Assembly: GCA_003451635.1 (NCBI GenBank)
Contig: DMAT01000225.1
Coordinates: forward strand, 1 to 6,812
Direction of reading: 5' to 3'
From: Syntrophus sp. (in: bacteria)
GTDB lineage: Bacteria > Desulfobacterota > Syntrophia > Syntrophales > UBA8958
DNA: 6,812 nucleotides
Translations under genes and position numbers: made by a program
Notes under the pieces: model-generated
What the model saw: only the letters and a program-made list of their open reading frames with translations
Told to the model about the DNA's origin: nothing
Databases searched by the model: none
Shown: positions 1-6,310 of the stretch, piece after piece
How the letters are laid out: every line of letters begins with the position of its first letter
Position numbering within the stretch: position 1 is the stretch's first letter

Positions 1-2984
1 CTCATGTTCGCCAGAAAATCCGCCTTCGCCTGGGCCGCCGCCTCGGCAATCTCCTTGGCCGTCTGCAGCTCATCCTGCATCTTCCTGAGGGAGGTGATAT
101 CAACCATCCATCCCAGGGCGCCCGGTTGTCCCTCGTAGGTTGTCGGTAGGATGGTGAACATGACATCGACGGGATGCCCATCCTTTGCACGCATCTTGAT
201 TTCGTGATTTCGTACGAGACCATCCTGCTGCATTTTTGCGATCAGGGGCTCCCGTTCTTCTGGATTGAAGAAGATCTTTTCGGCGGGATCGCCGATCTTG
301 ATATCAAAGGTGTCAAGCAGGGCGGGATTGCCGAAGCGCAGTATCCCCTCCGTTGATATGGCCACTCCAATCGGGCTGCTGTCCATAATCCCCTGCAGCC
401 GCTCACGCTCCTTGTGAATTGTTTCTTCCATTGCCTTGCGCGCAGTGATGTCGAGGAGAAATCCCATCATGCCCGGCTGCCCCTCGTGGACGATGGGCAT
501 GAACGTGACCAGACAGTCGAGGGGCTGCTGCCCCCGGCCGACCAACCTCATTTCCCGGTGGCGCACAAAGCCATGCTCCTTGACTTCCTGAACCAGCCGG
601 GTACGATCCTCCTGCGACGTGTAAATGGGGGCCGCCGGATCACCCACATTCAGGCCGAACATCTCCAAGAACTCGGGATTTACATATTGGAAAATGCCGT
701 TCACGGAAAATGCCGTTCCTACAGGGCTATGGTCGAGAATTTGCTGAAATGCCGCACGCTGATCTGCCAGCGCTTGTTCCGCCGCCTTCCGCTCCGTGAT
801 ATCGTGGATGCTGGTAAGCAGATGCTGTACGCCGGACAGGGTGATCTTAATGAGAGTAATTTCGCACGGGAACTCCCTTCCGTTCTTGCGCTTGTGGATC
901 CAGTCGAAGTGCAGCGGTGTGCTCATCTGCATAGCTGTCGAGATATACTCCAGGGCGGCTTCCTGAGACGGCCGCCCGTCAGGCTGGTTCGGGGGAGACA
1001 GCTCTACCGGTCCGCACTTGATGAGATCGTCAATGCTCGCGAAACCAAACATGGCCGCTGCGGTCTGATTGGCGTGGATGAAGCCACGTTCCGGCGACAG
1101 GATCAGCAGGCCGTCCGTTGAACTATTGAAGTAGGCGTTGACATATTCCTGGGCTTCCTTCCGCTCCGTAATGTCACGGAAAGACACCACCGTTCCTACG
1201 ACAGCGCCGTTTTTGCGCATGGGCGTCGTCGCGTATTCGACGGGAATGGGCGTACCGTCCTTGCGCCAGAGCACTTCATTATCCACGGTGCGGGCGATGC
1301 CGTCCTGGGAAGTCAGATACATGGGGCATTGCCAAACAGGAAATTCCGAGCCGTCAGGATAGGCATAGTGAAACTCGGCATGAACGAGTTTACCGAGCAT
1401 TTCTTCTTCCCCATAACCAAGAGCGGCGCATGCTGCCGGATTGACGAATGTTACTCTACCGTCATTGCCGACTCCAAAGATTCCCTCGCTGATGGCGCTT
1501 AGCAACAACCGGCTCCGCTCCTCGGCTTGTGTGATAAGCTCCTTTTGATTTTCCAGTTCATCCCTGCGGGCGGACAGTTGTCGCTCCGAAGCGGCAAGGG
1601 CCATGGTCTTTTCCTGGCTCTGTTCAAGGAGATGGCGCGTTTCGATGTTGGCGGCGAGGATTTCCATGCTCATGGCGATTACGGGCAGCGCCGCCTCCAG
1701 ATATTCTTTCCGCTCCGGGGTAAACATGTCGAGGGCGCCCAGTTCCAGAACCCCCCGTGTCTTTTCCTGGTGAACGATCGGCCTGATCAGGAGGGTTTTG
1801 ACATTTAGCGTGCCCATTCCCGTAGCGGCGCCGATCGCCTCATCCGAGGGAAGCTGCAGGCAGATTGTTTTCCCGTCGAGGGCCGCCTGGCCGACCAGCC
1901 CCTGACCCCAGGAAAAATTGCCCCTATGGACATCATGGTAGCAGGCATATCCCCCCACCCGCTGCAGATTATTTCCTTCGTCGTCGCCTAGATAAAAAGC
2001 ACCGTAAACAAGCCCCATCACGGGGGCCAGCCGGGAAGTCAGGACGTTGCCGAATTCGGCAAAGGATGTGCACTGCTGGAGGGCCTGGGAGACCTCCGCG
2101 GCAAACGCCTTGATGCGGTTGCTCTCCTGCTGGCTCTGGGCCCCTTGCCTCAGTCTTTCCAAGGCCCGTCCGATCTCGCCCAACTCATTTTTCATCTCCT
2201 GGCCGGGCACGTCCTCACCGAGCCTCCCCGCCGTGATGTCCAGGATGCTTTCTTTTAAAGCGAGGAGGGGGCGGGTGATGGAAATAAAAAACATCAAGCT
2301 GATAGTAAATACAGACAATATGGCCGCACCGCTGACGATGAACATCAGGGAACGCATTGCCGAGACGGACGCTTCCGACTTGGCCAGCTCTTCCTTGCTG
2401 ATCTTTTCGGCCAATACGACCAGGGCCTCCAGGGTTGCTCTCGTCTTGTTGAATATTTCTTGAAGGTCCTTGTTTTGCTGATGATATTTCCTGAACAGGC
2501 GATCCTGAACGGAAGGGTTGTTATTCCTGCTTAATTCGTTGATAGTCTGGGTAATGGCGTCATCGATCTGCTTTACCCCCTCCCATTCGGACTGGAGCTG
2601 TTGCCACAGCTTTTTTTCTTCCTCGCTCTCCTTGGGGAGGGAACCGTACAATGTCCAGGAAGTGCTGATCTTCAGCCATTCTTCCTTCTTTCTTTTGACG
2701 ATGTCGGCAAACTTGTCCTGGGCCCGATAATCTTTATCCCACATGGAGGTTTCCATCGTTATCCGGTTGAGGACCGCCCTTCCTTCACTGATAGTGTGCA
2801 GCTCGATCACCGCGGGCAGCAAGTTGCCGGTAATCATGTTCAATGTGCGGGTGTTATTCACGATTGCCTGCTTGCCGGCCAGGATGATGGCCAGCATCGC
2901 TATCGTGACGCACCCGATGAGGATAAACATTTTTGTCCTGATGGTCGTGTTTCCCATGAACCTCATGCTGTCTTTACTTTTCAC
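1..2984 (-). CDS. Gene C: large membrane sensor histidine kinase, 4HB-like/HAMP/GAF/PAS x4, cut by window edge at the HisKA domain
   Basis: From GTG 2984 the frame stays open for 994 codons to the window edge, so the C-terminus is missing. TM1 is at about 19-37. A mainly helical periplasmic domain (about 38-212) with LLPAVIELHTISEGRAV near its start resembles four-helix-bundle chemoreceptor-type sensors. TM2 is at about 213-234 and HAMP at about 235-285 (RPLLALKESILDITAG). GAF is at about 293-447 (YGAFYLGDD, VGGY, GQGLVGQ, ELGALDMF), then a coiled coil. PAS1 spans about 490-612 (FRDITERK), PAS2 613-736 (HDITERK), PAS3 743-853 (LDITARK) and PAS4 861-970 (VDITSLR). The last visible residues, AKADFLANM, are the standard start of a HisKA domain just before the phospho-accepting histidine, so the kinase core lies beyond position 1. 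Proteins with this exact PAS4-HisKA junction are often hybrid kinases with receiver domains, but none is visible here. It is the probable phosphotransfer partner of the kinase-less proteins A and B (inference). Confidence 0.92.
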   Translation of the reverse strand, partial: MKSKDSMRFMGNTTIRTKMFILIGCVTIAMLAIILAGKQAIVNNTRTLNMITGNLLPAVIELHTISEGRAVLNRITMETSMWDKDYRAQDKFADIVKRKKEEWLKISTSWTLYGSLPKESEEEKKLWQQLQSEWEGVKQIDDAITQTINELSRNNNPSVQDRLFRKYHQQNKDLQEIFNKTRATLEALVVLAEKISKEELAKSEASVSAMRSLMFIVSGAAILSVFTISLMFFISITRPLLALKESILDITAGRLGEDVPGQEMKNELGEIGRALERLRQGAQSQQESNRIKAFAAEVSQALQQCTSFAEFGNVLTSRLAPVMGLVYGAFYLGDDEGNNLQRVGGYACYHDVHRGNFSWGQGLVGQAALDGKTICLQLPSDEAIGAATGMGTLNVKTLLIRPIVHQEKTRGVLELGALDMFTPERKEYLEAALPVIAMSMEILAANIETRHLLEQSQEKTMALAASERQLSARRDELENQKELITQAEERSRLLLSAISEGIFGVGNDGRVTFVNPAACAALGYGEEEMLGKLVHAEFHYAYPDGSEFPVWQCPMYLTSQDGIARTVDNEVLWRKDGTPIPVEYATTPMRKNGAVVGTVVSFRDITERKEAQEYVNAYFNSSTDGLLILSPERGFIHANQTAAAMFGFASIDDLIKCGPVELSPPNQPDGRPSQEAALEYISTAMQMSTPLHFDWIHKRKNGREFPCEITLIKITLSGVQHLLTSIHDITERKAAEQALADQRAAFQQILDHSPVGTAFSVNGIFQYVNPEFLEMFGLNVGDPAAPIYTSQEDRTRLVQEVKEHGFVRHREMRLVGRGQQPLDCLVTFMPIVHEGQPGMMGFLLDITARKAMEETIHKERERLQGIMDSSPIGVAISTEGILRFGNPALLDTFDIKIGDPAEKIFFNPEEREPLIAKMQQDGLVRNHEIKMRAKDGHPVDVMFTILPTTYEGQPGALGWMVDITSLRKMQDELQTAKEIAEAAAQAKADFLANM
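81..758 (-). repeat. Tandem pair of related PAS modules (PAS3 and PAS4) in gene C
   Basis: Two units of about 108 residues (coding-strand 758-435 and 404-81) align without gaps. By eye, about 40 positions are identical. Shared elements are SP-(V/I)-G, GDPA, G-x-VR-x-x-E, the string EGQPG and G-x-x-x-DIT. They probably arose by an internal duplication that has since diverged. The DNA itself is not a close repeat. Confidence 0.7.
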
Positions 2985-2987
2985 AAG

Positions 2988-2996
2988 CCCTTCCTT
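2988..2996 (-). promoter_or_regulatory. Shine-Dalgarno site of gene C overlapping the stop of gene B
   Basis: The coding strand reads AAGGAAGGG, then CTT, then GTG. The AAGGA element overlaps gene B's TAA (2997-2995) and lies seven bases before GTG 2984. It favours this GTG over the in-frame ATGs at 2966 and 2957, which lack a comparable site. It also suggests that gene C is translated by ribosomes finishing gene B. Confidence 0.7.
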
Positions 2997-5193
2997 ATTC
3001 TTCGACGATCCGGTATTTTTCCTCTTCGCCCGTGTGTTTTAAAAGGGAGTTTATTTCCTTTTTCAGTTCGATCATCCTTTCCTCGCGATCTATGGTCAGA
3101 CGGTTGAATCGCTCCAACTCTTCCAACTGCTGTTTCAGTTTTTCGTCCAGATGTTTACGCTCCGTTATGTCCTCCCGGACTGATACATATTTGATTATTT
3201 CGCCGGCATTGTTGCGAATGGCGGATATGGAAGCCTGTTCCCAATAAAGTTGGCCGTCCTTCTTCCGGTTGCATATTTCCCCGTGCCATTCCTTGCCGCT
3301 CATAATAGTTTGCCAGAGATTCTGGTAAAATGCATCCCCGTGCACTCCCGATCGCAGGATGCGCGGTTTGCTTCCCAGTGCCTCTTTGGCGCTATACCCG
3401 GTCAAATTTTCAAATTTAGGGTTTACGTATTCGATTTGTCCTTCCCGATCGGTGATGACGACGGAGGAGGGACTTTGTTCCAGGGCGTTGGATAGAATAT
3501 TTAATTGTTCGCTTGAGGCCTGCAGTTTTTCCAGCATCCCCTTGGCCCGCTCCCGTTCAATATTGGCATCCTGCATGATGCTCAAGGCCACGCGCTTGGC
3601 CTTTTTGAGCTCCTCCGTCCGGGCCTCCACCCGCTGTTCCAGGTTGTCATTGAGACGGTTCAATTCCTCTTCCGCCTGCTTGAGGCCCGTGATGTCAAAT
3701 ACGGTGGATCTGTTGGCCGCGAATTTGCCTTCATGATCCGTTATAACCTTAGAATTCACGACTACGGGAAAGATGGTTCCGTCTTTTCTGACCAGTTCAT
3801 ATTTCTGTTCGGCCACCCAGCCCTGTTTTTCCAGGAGGAGCATATTTAGATGAAACGCCTCCCGGCTCTCCGCAGTGATGAGGTCGGCAAAGTTCTTCCT
3901 GCCGATGATTTCGTCGCGGGTATATCCCAGCCATTGGAGTTCCGTGTCATTGACGAGGAGAAACACGCCATCCGGGGCGAGGGAGTGATATCCGCAGGGG
4001 GCGTTGTTGTAAAGATCGGTGATCTCCTCGGTATGCTTTTGCAGTTTCTCTTCCATCTCCTTGCGTGCGGAGATATCCTCGACGATGCCTGCCCAGGACA
4101 TCGTTTTGCCTGCCCCATCCTTGAGGGCATTGGCGTGGATGGAAACCCAGATTGTCGTCCCGTCCTTTTTCCGGACCTGGGTTTCGAACTTTTCCACCCG
4201 ACCGTATTCCTCAATGTTCCGATGCAGACGCAAACGGTCTTCGGGATTAACGTATATCTGTTCTCCCATGTCGGTGATGGCCGCGATCATCTCTTCGGCG
4301 TTTTCATAGCCGAAGATCTGCACCAGCGCCTTGTTGACGCCAAGGAAGCGTCCCCCCGGCGTGGACTGGAACATCCCTTCGACGGCATTGTCGAAGATGT
4401 TGCGGTATTTTTCTTCCGAAGCCTGTAGCACCTCTTCCATGCGCCGGCGTTTGCTGTCGCTGACCAGAATCCGCCGGGTTCCTAAGAAGAGGCCGCCAGC
4501 CCCGATGAACCACAGGAGGATATGACCCGCGGCAAGGCGCAGGGTATTGCCCCGCTCAATGGCCGTGAGCGGTTCCATGGGGATGGAAACGCTGATCCCG
4601 CCCCGGATATCCCCTTCATGGTAACCTTGTTTGGCATGACACGTGAGGCATGACTTTTCCGTTGCCAGGGGCTTCATATGGCGCAGATAAGCCTTGCCTT
4701 CAATTTCTTCTACGGAGTTGAATTCGGTCCTGCCCTGGGCAAACATCTGGAGGGCTTTGGTTTCCCAGGCATCGGGGGCGTTCTGTGGACGAATGGGCTT
4801 CAAACTGGTGATATGCCCGAGGATGCCGGATTCCTTCTTCATCAGTTCGTATAACTGACGCGTCATGTAGGCGGGATTCATCATGGTCAGACGCCGTCCC
4901 GATGGGGTGGAGATGTCGCGTTCGGAGATATCTTTAAGATAAGGATTGGGGGGCGTCGTTTCCGTTGCCGGGACATAGACGCGGCCGTGCATGGCGTTCC
5001 AGCGGCGGAAGGAGATGTCCTTCAGATAGGCGTATTGCGCCTGGGCAAGGGCGGTTTCCAATGTCTTTTCCTTCATTTGCTGGATATTCCACAGCGCCGA
5101 CAACGCGATGGCCACGGTCCACAACACCAGGGCGGCAACTGCATAGCCCTTCATTTCCGGCGGTATCTTTCCTGGCTGAGAAGAAGACGGCAT
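2995..5193 (-). CDS. Gene B: periplasmic c-type-haem DUF3365 (Tll0287-like) sensor with three PAS domains and no kinase domain
   Basis: The gene encodes 732 residues from ATG 5193 with a strong AGGAGG. A membrane segment at about 17-35 is followed by a periplasmic domain (about 45-215) with DUF3365 features: RRWNAMHGRVYVP, MNPAYMTRQ, HITSLKP and the covalent haem motif C182-L-T-C185-H186, then RGGISVSIP. A second membrane segment lies at about 218-240. In the cytoplasm come PAS1 (about 260-380, ending EDISARK), PAS2 (about 389-508, ending FDITGLK), a coiled coil (about 508-565) and PAS3 (about 566-680, ending EDITERK). The coiled-coil tail is REERMIELKKEIN, and the protein ends KYRIVEE. HisKA, HATPase, GGDEF and receiver domains are all absent, so it senses but cannot signal alone. 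From family knowledge the haem domain reads redox state or a small gas; which one is not visible. Its stop lies 10 bases before gene C, whose kinase is the most likely partner (inference). Haem attachment would need the cytochrome c maturation system. Confidence 0.9.
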   Translation of the reverse strand: MPSSSQPGKIPPEMKGYAVAALVLWTVAIALSALWNIQQMKEKTLETALAQAQYAYLKDISFRRWNAMHGRVYVPATETTPPNPYLKDISERDISTPSGRRLTMMNPAYMTRQLYELMKKESGILGHITSLKPIRPQNAPDAWETKALQMFAQGRTEFNSVEEIEGKAYLRHMKPLATEKSCLTCHAKQGYHEGDIRGGISVSIPMEPLTAIERGNTLRLAAGHILLWFIGAGGLFLGTRRILVSDSKRRRMEEVLQASEEKYRNIFDNAVEGMFQSTPGGRFLGVNKALVQIFGYENAEEMIAAITDMGEQIYVNPEDRLRLHRNIEEYGRVEKFETQVRKKDGTTIWVSIHANALKDGAGKTMSWAGIVEDISARKEMEEKLQKHTEEITDLYNNAPCGYHSLAPDGVFLLVNDTELQWLGYTRDEIIGRKNFADLITAESREAFHLNMLLLEKQGWVAEQKYELVRKDGTIFPVVVNSKVITDHEGKFAANRSTVFDITGLKQAEEELNRLNDNLEQRVEARTEELKKAKRVALSIMQDANIERERAKGMLEKLQASSEQLNILSNALEQSPSSVVITDREGQIEYVNPKFENLTGYSAKEALGSKPRILRSGVHGDAFYQNLWQTIMSGKEWHGEICNRKKDGQLYWEQASISAIRNNAGEIIKYVSVREDITERKHLDEKLKQQLEELERFNRLTIDREERMIELKKEINSLLKHTGEEEKYRIVEE

Positions 5194-6273
5194 CTTATAC
5201 CTCCTGGCCTTTGCCGGGGATTGCCGGCGCCGCTTCGTCCCATACGGGCGGATAGGTCGGAGGATGCCCAGCCTGGCGCATAAAGCGTTGATTTCCTCCT
5301 TCAGTTCGATTAACCGCGATTCCCGTCCGATCATGACGCTGTTGAACTCTTCCAGTTCCCGGGCCGTCTGGGCCAGGGCATCTTTCCCGGCAGCCAGCTC
5401 CCGGCGCTGGGCCAGGAGGAGTTCTTGCTGGGATTCCAGTTCATCTTTGCGGGCCCGCAACTGGTGCTCCGATGAGGCCAGGTCCAGGGCCTGGGCCTGA
5501 CTTTTTGCAAGCAGTTCCCCCGTCATTATATTCCGCCGGAGGATGTCAATATTTAAGGCCAATGTCGGCATGAGATCATCCAGGAAGGTCCGTTGTTCAG
5601 TTGTAAAGTGCTTCAGCGCCCCCAGCTCGATCACCGCCAGCAGCGTATCCAACTGCATTACGGGCAGTAGCAGGATTTCACCGGGGTCGATATGTCCGCC
5701 CCCCCAGGTGATTCGTATCTGAGCGCTCTCAGAATCTGTGATGCTGAGAGGTTTCTTTTCGAGAGCGCACTGTCCGACCAGGCCCTGGCCGATCTCAAAA
5801 TGACGGAGACCTGTCTCCGATTCCATGCGCCCATAGCCACCTACGGCGCGCAGGAGCCCCGCCTGCTCATCGAGAAGATAGAAGGCGCCGAAGGCGAACC
5901 CCGTCAGGGCCGCTGCCTGGGACATGAAGGTTTGCGCCAGGGCTTCGAAGCTTGCCGCCTTTTGCAGTTCGATGGCTATCTGGGACAGCCTGGCCTTGAG
6001 AGCCCCTCCTGTTTCCAGCATCCGGGCGTTTTCTCTGAGTTCTTCCTCGATTTGCTTACGCTTCCGGACGGCCTGTCTCAGGCGCCGGTTCCAGATCAGG
6101 ACGAAGGTGACGACGGCGAGGAGGACCGACCCCAACAACCCGACAGCCTGCCAGTCAATGCCGTTTGCAGAGGATACGGCTGCCCCTTGCGCTATGGCCG
6201 GTGAAAACGGAGGGACCGAGAAAATAAGCACGAGGCTTGGCAGGATGATCAGTTTGTCAGTCATAATTTCCAC
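2995..6273 (-). CDS. Continuous 1092-codon frame joining gene A (GAF sensor) and gene B (haem/PAS sensor), likely a frameshift fusion
   Basis: As the sequence stands, one frame runs from GTG 6273 (or ATG 6264) to TAA 2997-2995, and an automatic caller would report one protein of about 1090 residues. The order would be signal peptide, TM, GAF, coiled coil, basic linker, TM, periplasmic DUF3365, TM, PAS-PAS-coiled coil-PAS and a coiled-coil tail. There is no HisKA, HATPase or receiver domain anywhere in it. The fused form is topologically possible, because the GAF part ends in the cytoplasm and the Arg/Lys-rich linker would sit on the inner side of gene B's first membrane segment. Three things argue that it is really two genes: a complete AGGAGG site and ATG in the middle, a family-like tail and stop recovered by adding one base at 5267-5269, and the same terminal motif occurring twice, once at the end of each half. 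The two halves are described separately. Confidence 0.7.
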   Translation of the reverse strand: MEIMTDKLIILPSLVLIFSVPPFSPAIAQGAAVSSANGIDWQAVGLLGSVLLAVVTFVLIWNRRLRQAVRKRKQIEEELRENARMLETGGALKARLSQIAIELQKAASFEALAQTFMSQAAALTGFAFGAFYLLDEQAGLLRAVGGYGRMESETGLRHFEIGQGLVGQCALEKKPLSITDSESAQIRITWGGGHIDPGEILLLPVMQLDTLLAVIELGALKHFTTEQRTFLDDLMPTLALNIDILRRNIMTGELLAKSQAQALDLASSEHQLRARKDELESQQELLLAQRRELAAGKDALAQTARELEEFNSVMIGRESRLIELKEEINALCARLGILRPIRPYGTKRRRQSPAKARRYKMPSSSQPGKIPPEMKGYAVAALVLWTVAIALSALWNIQQMKEKTLETALAQAQYAYLKDISFRRWNAMHGRVYVPATETTPPNPYLKDISERDISTPSGRRLTMMNPAYMTRQLYELMKKESGILGHITSLKPIRPQNAPDAWETKALQMFAQGRTEFNSVEEIEGKAYLRHMKPLATEKSCLTCHAKQGYHEGDIRGGISVSIPMEPLTAIERGNTLRLAAGHILLWFIGAGGLFLGTRRILVSDSKRRRMEEVLQASEEKYRNIFDNAVEGMFQSTPGGRFLGVNKALVQIFGYENAEEMIAAITDMGEQIYVNPEDRLRLHRNIEEYGRVEKFETQVRKKDGTTIWVSIHANALKDGAGKTMSWAGIVEDISARKEMEEKLQKHTEEITDLYNNAPCGYHSLAPDGVFLLVNDTELQWLGYTRDEIIGRKNFADLITAESREAFHLNMLLLEKQGWVAEQKYELVRKDGTIFPVVVNSKVITDHEGKFAANRSTVFDITGLKQAEEELNRLNDNLEQRVEARTEELKKAKRVALSIMQDANIERERAKGMLEKLQASSEQLNILSNALEQSPSSVVITDREGQIEYVNPKFENLTGYSAKEALGSKPRILRSGVHGDAFYQNLWQTIMSGKEWHGEICNRKKDGQLYWEQASISAIRNNAGEIIKYVSVREDITERKHLDEKLKQQLEELERFNRLTIDREERMIELKKEINSLLKHTGEEEKYRIVEE
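4636..4650 (-). other. CxxCH c-type haem attachment site in gene B
   Basis: The codons encode C182-L183-T184-C185-H186, the only cysteines in the predicted periplasmic domain. The flanking residues (TEK before, AKQGY after) match the usual setting of this motif in DUF3365 sensors. H186 would be the proximal ligand. The distal ligand cannot be a second cysteine. Other histidines that could serve are H69, H127, H172 and H192. Confidence 0.87.
5195..6264 (-). CDS. Gene A: membrane-anchored GAF-domain sensor without kinase domain, frameshifted near its 3' end
   Basis: I chose ATG 6264 as the start. A weak AGTGGA lies just upstream, while the GTG at 6273 has no ribosome-binding site. Residues 1-25 look like a signal peptide (cleavage near AIA-QG) or a first membrane anchor. 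A membrane segment follows at about 38-57, ending WNRRLRQAV, the junction usual in solute-binding-type sensor kinases. Here, however, only about 12 residues lie between the two, so there is no periplasmic sensor. A short coiled coil leads to a GAF domain (about 89-245; FGAFYLLDE, VGGYGR, GQGLVGQ, LLLPVM, IELGAL). A long coiled coil with the tail RESRLIELKEEIN follows (about 250-330). There is no HisKA or HATPase. After G333 the present frame turns into a basic stretch and runs into gene B. With one extra G the tail reads HPPTYPPVWDEAAPAI and stops at TAA 5197-5195, giving 359 residues. Ligand unknown. It probably acts by contact with a neighbouring kinase (inference). Confidence 0.8.
5200..5205 (-). 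promoter_or_regulatory. Shine-Dalgarno site of gene B
   Basis: A perfect AGGAGG lies six bases before the ATG at 5193-5191. It lies inside the last codons of gene A, and gene A's restored stop TAA (5197-5195) is separated from the ATG by one base. This arrangement indicates translational coupling. It is the main evidence that gene B starts here as its own protein even though the frame is open upstream. Confidence 0.88.
5267..5269 (-). other. Probable one-base deletion (frameshift) in a G run
   Basis: On the coding strand the codons read CTG GGC ATC CTC. Adding one G gives CTG GGG CAT CCT CCG and restores an LG-x-PP-x-Y tail followed by a TAA one base before gene B's ATG. Downstream of the site the current frame codes a strongly basic, low-complexity stretch (RPIRPYGTKRRRQ...), unlike the acidic and proline-containing tail in the other frame. 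I see no slippery heptamer or clear stem-loop that would suggest programmed frameshifting. A sequencing or assembly error in a short homopolymer is as likely as a true mutation. Confidence 0.78.
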
Positions 6274-6310
6274 TTTAATAAAATGATCAATCTATGGGGT
6301 CGCGATCGGA
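6265..6310 (-). other. Short intergenic gap between the hybrid kinase and gene A
   Basis: These 46 bases are AT-rich next to gene A and hold a weak AGTGGA ribosome-binding site overlapping the alternative GTG start. I see no hairpin followed by a T run and no convincing -35/-10 pair, so the flanking genes are probably cotranscribed. Confidence 0.5.

Noticed and set aside
414..1121. Open frame of 235 codons on the plus strand, with many similar ones (2047-2463, 2601-3107, 3850-4428, 5692-6204).
   Set aside because: They lie antisense to genes with clear PAS, GAF, HAMP and DUF3365 motifs on the minus strand. They show no recognisable domain or convincing ribosome-binding site, and are expected by chance opposite GC-rich coding DNA.
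3846..4214. Open frame of 122 codons on the minus strand inside gene B.
   Set aside because: It is in another frame of the PAS1-PAS2 coding region, which has an unbroken and motif-rich reading frame.
5195..5300. Programmed ribosomal frameshifting between genes A and B.
   Set aside because: There is no slippery heptamer and no evident stimulatory hairpin. A one-base loss in a short G run explains the pattern more simply.
6265..6310. Terminator or promoter between the hybrid kinase and gene A.
   Set aside because: The 46 bases contain no GC-rich hairpin with a T run, and the AT-rich part does not form a recognisable -35/-10 pair.
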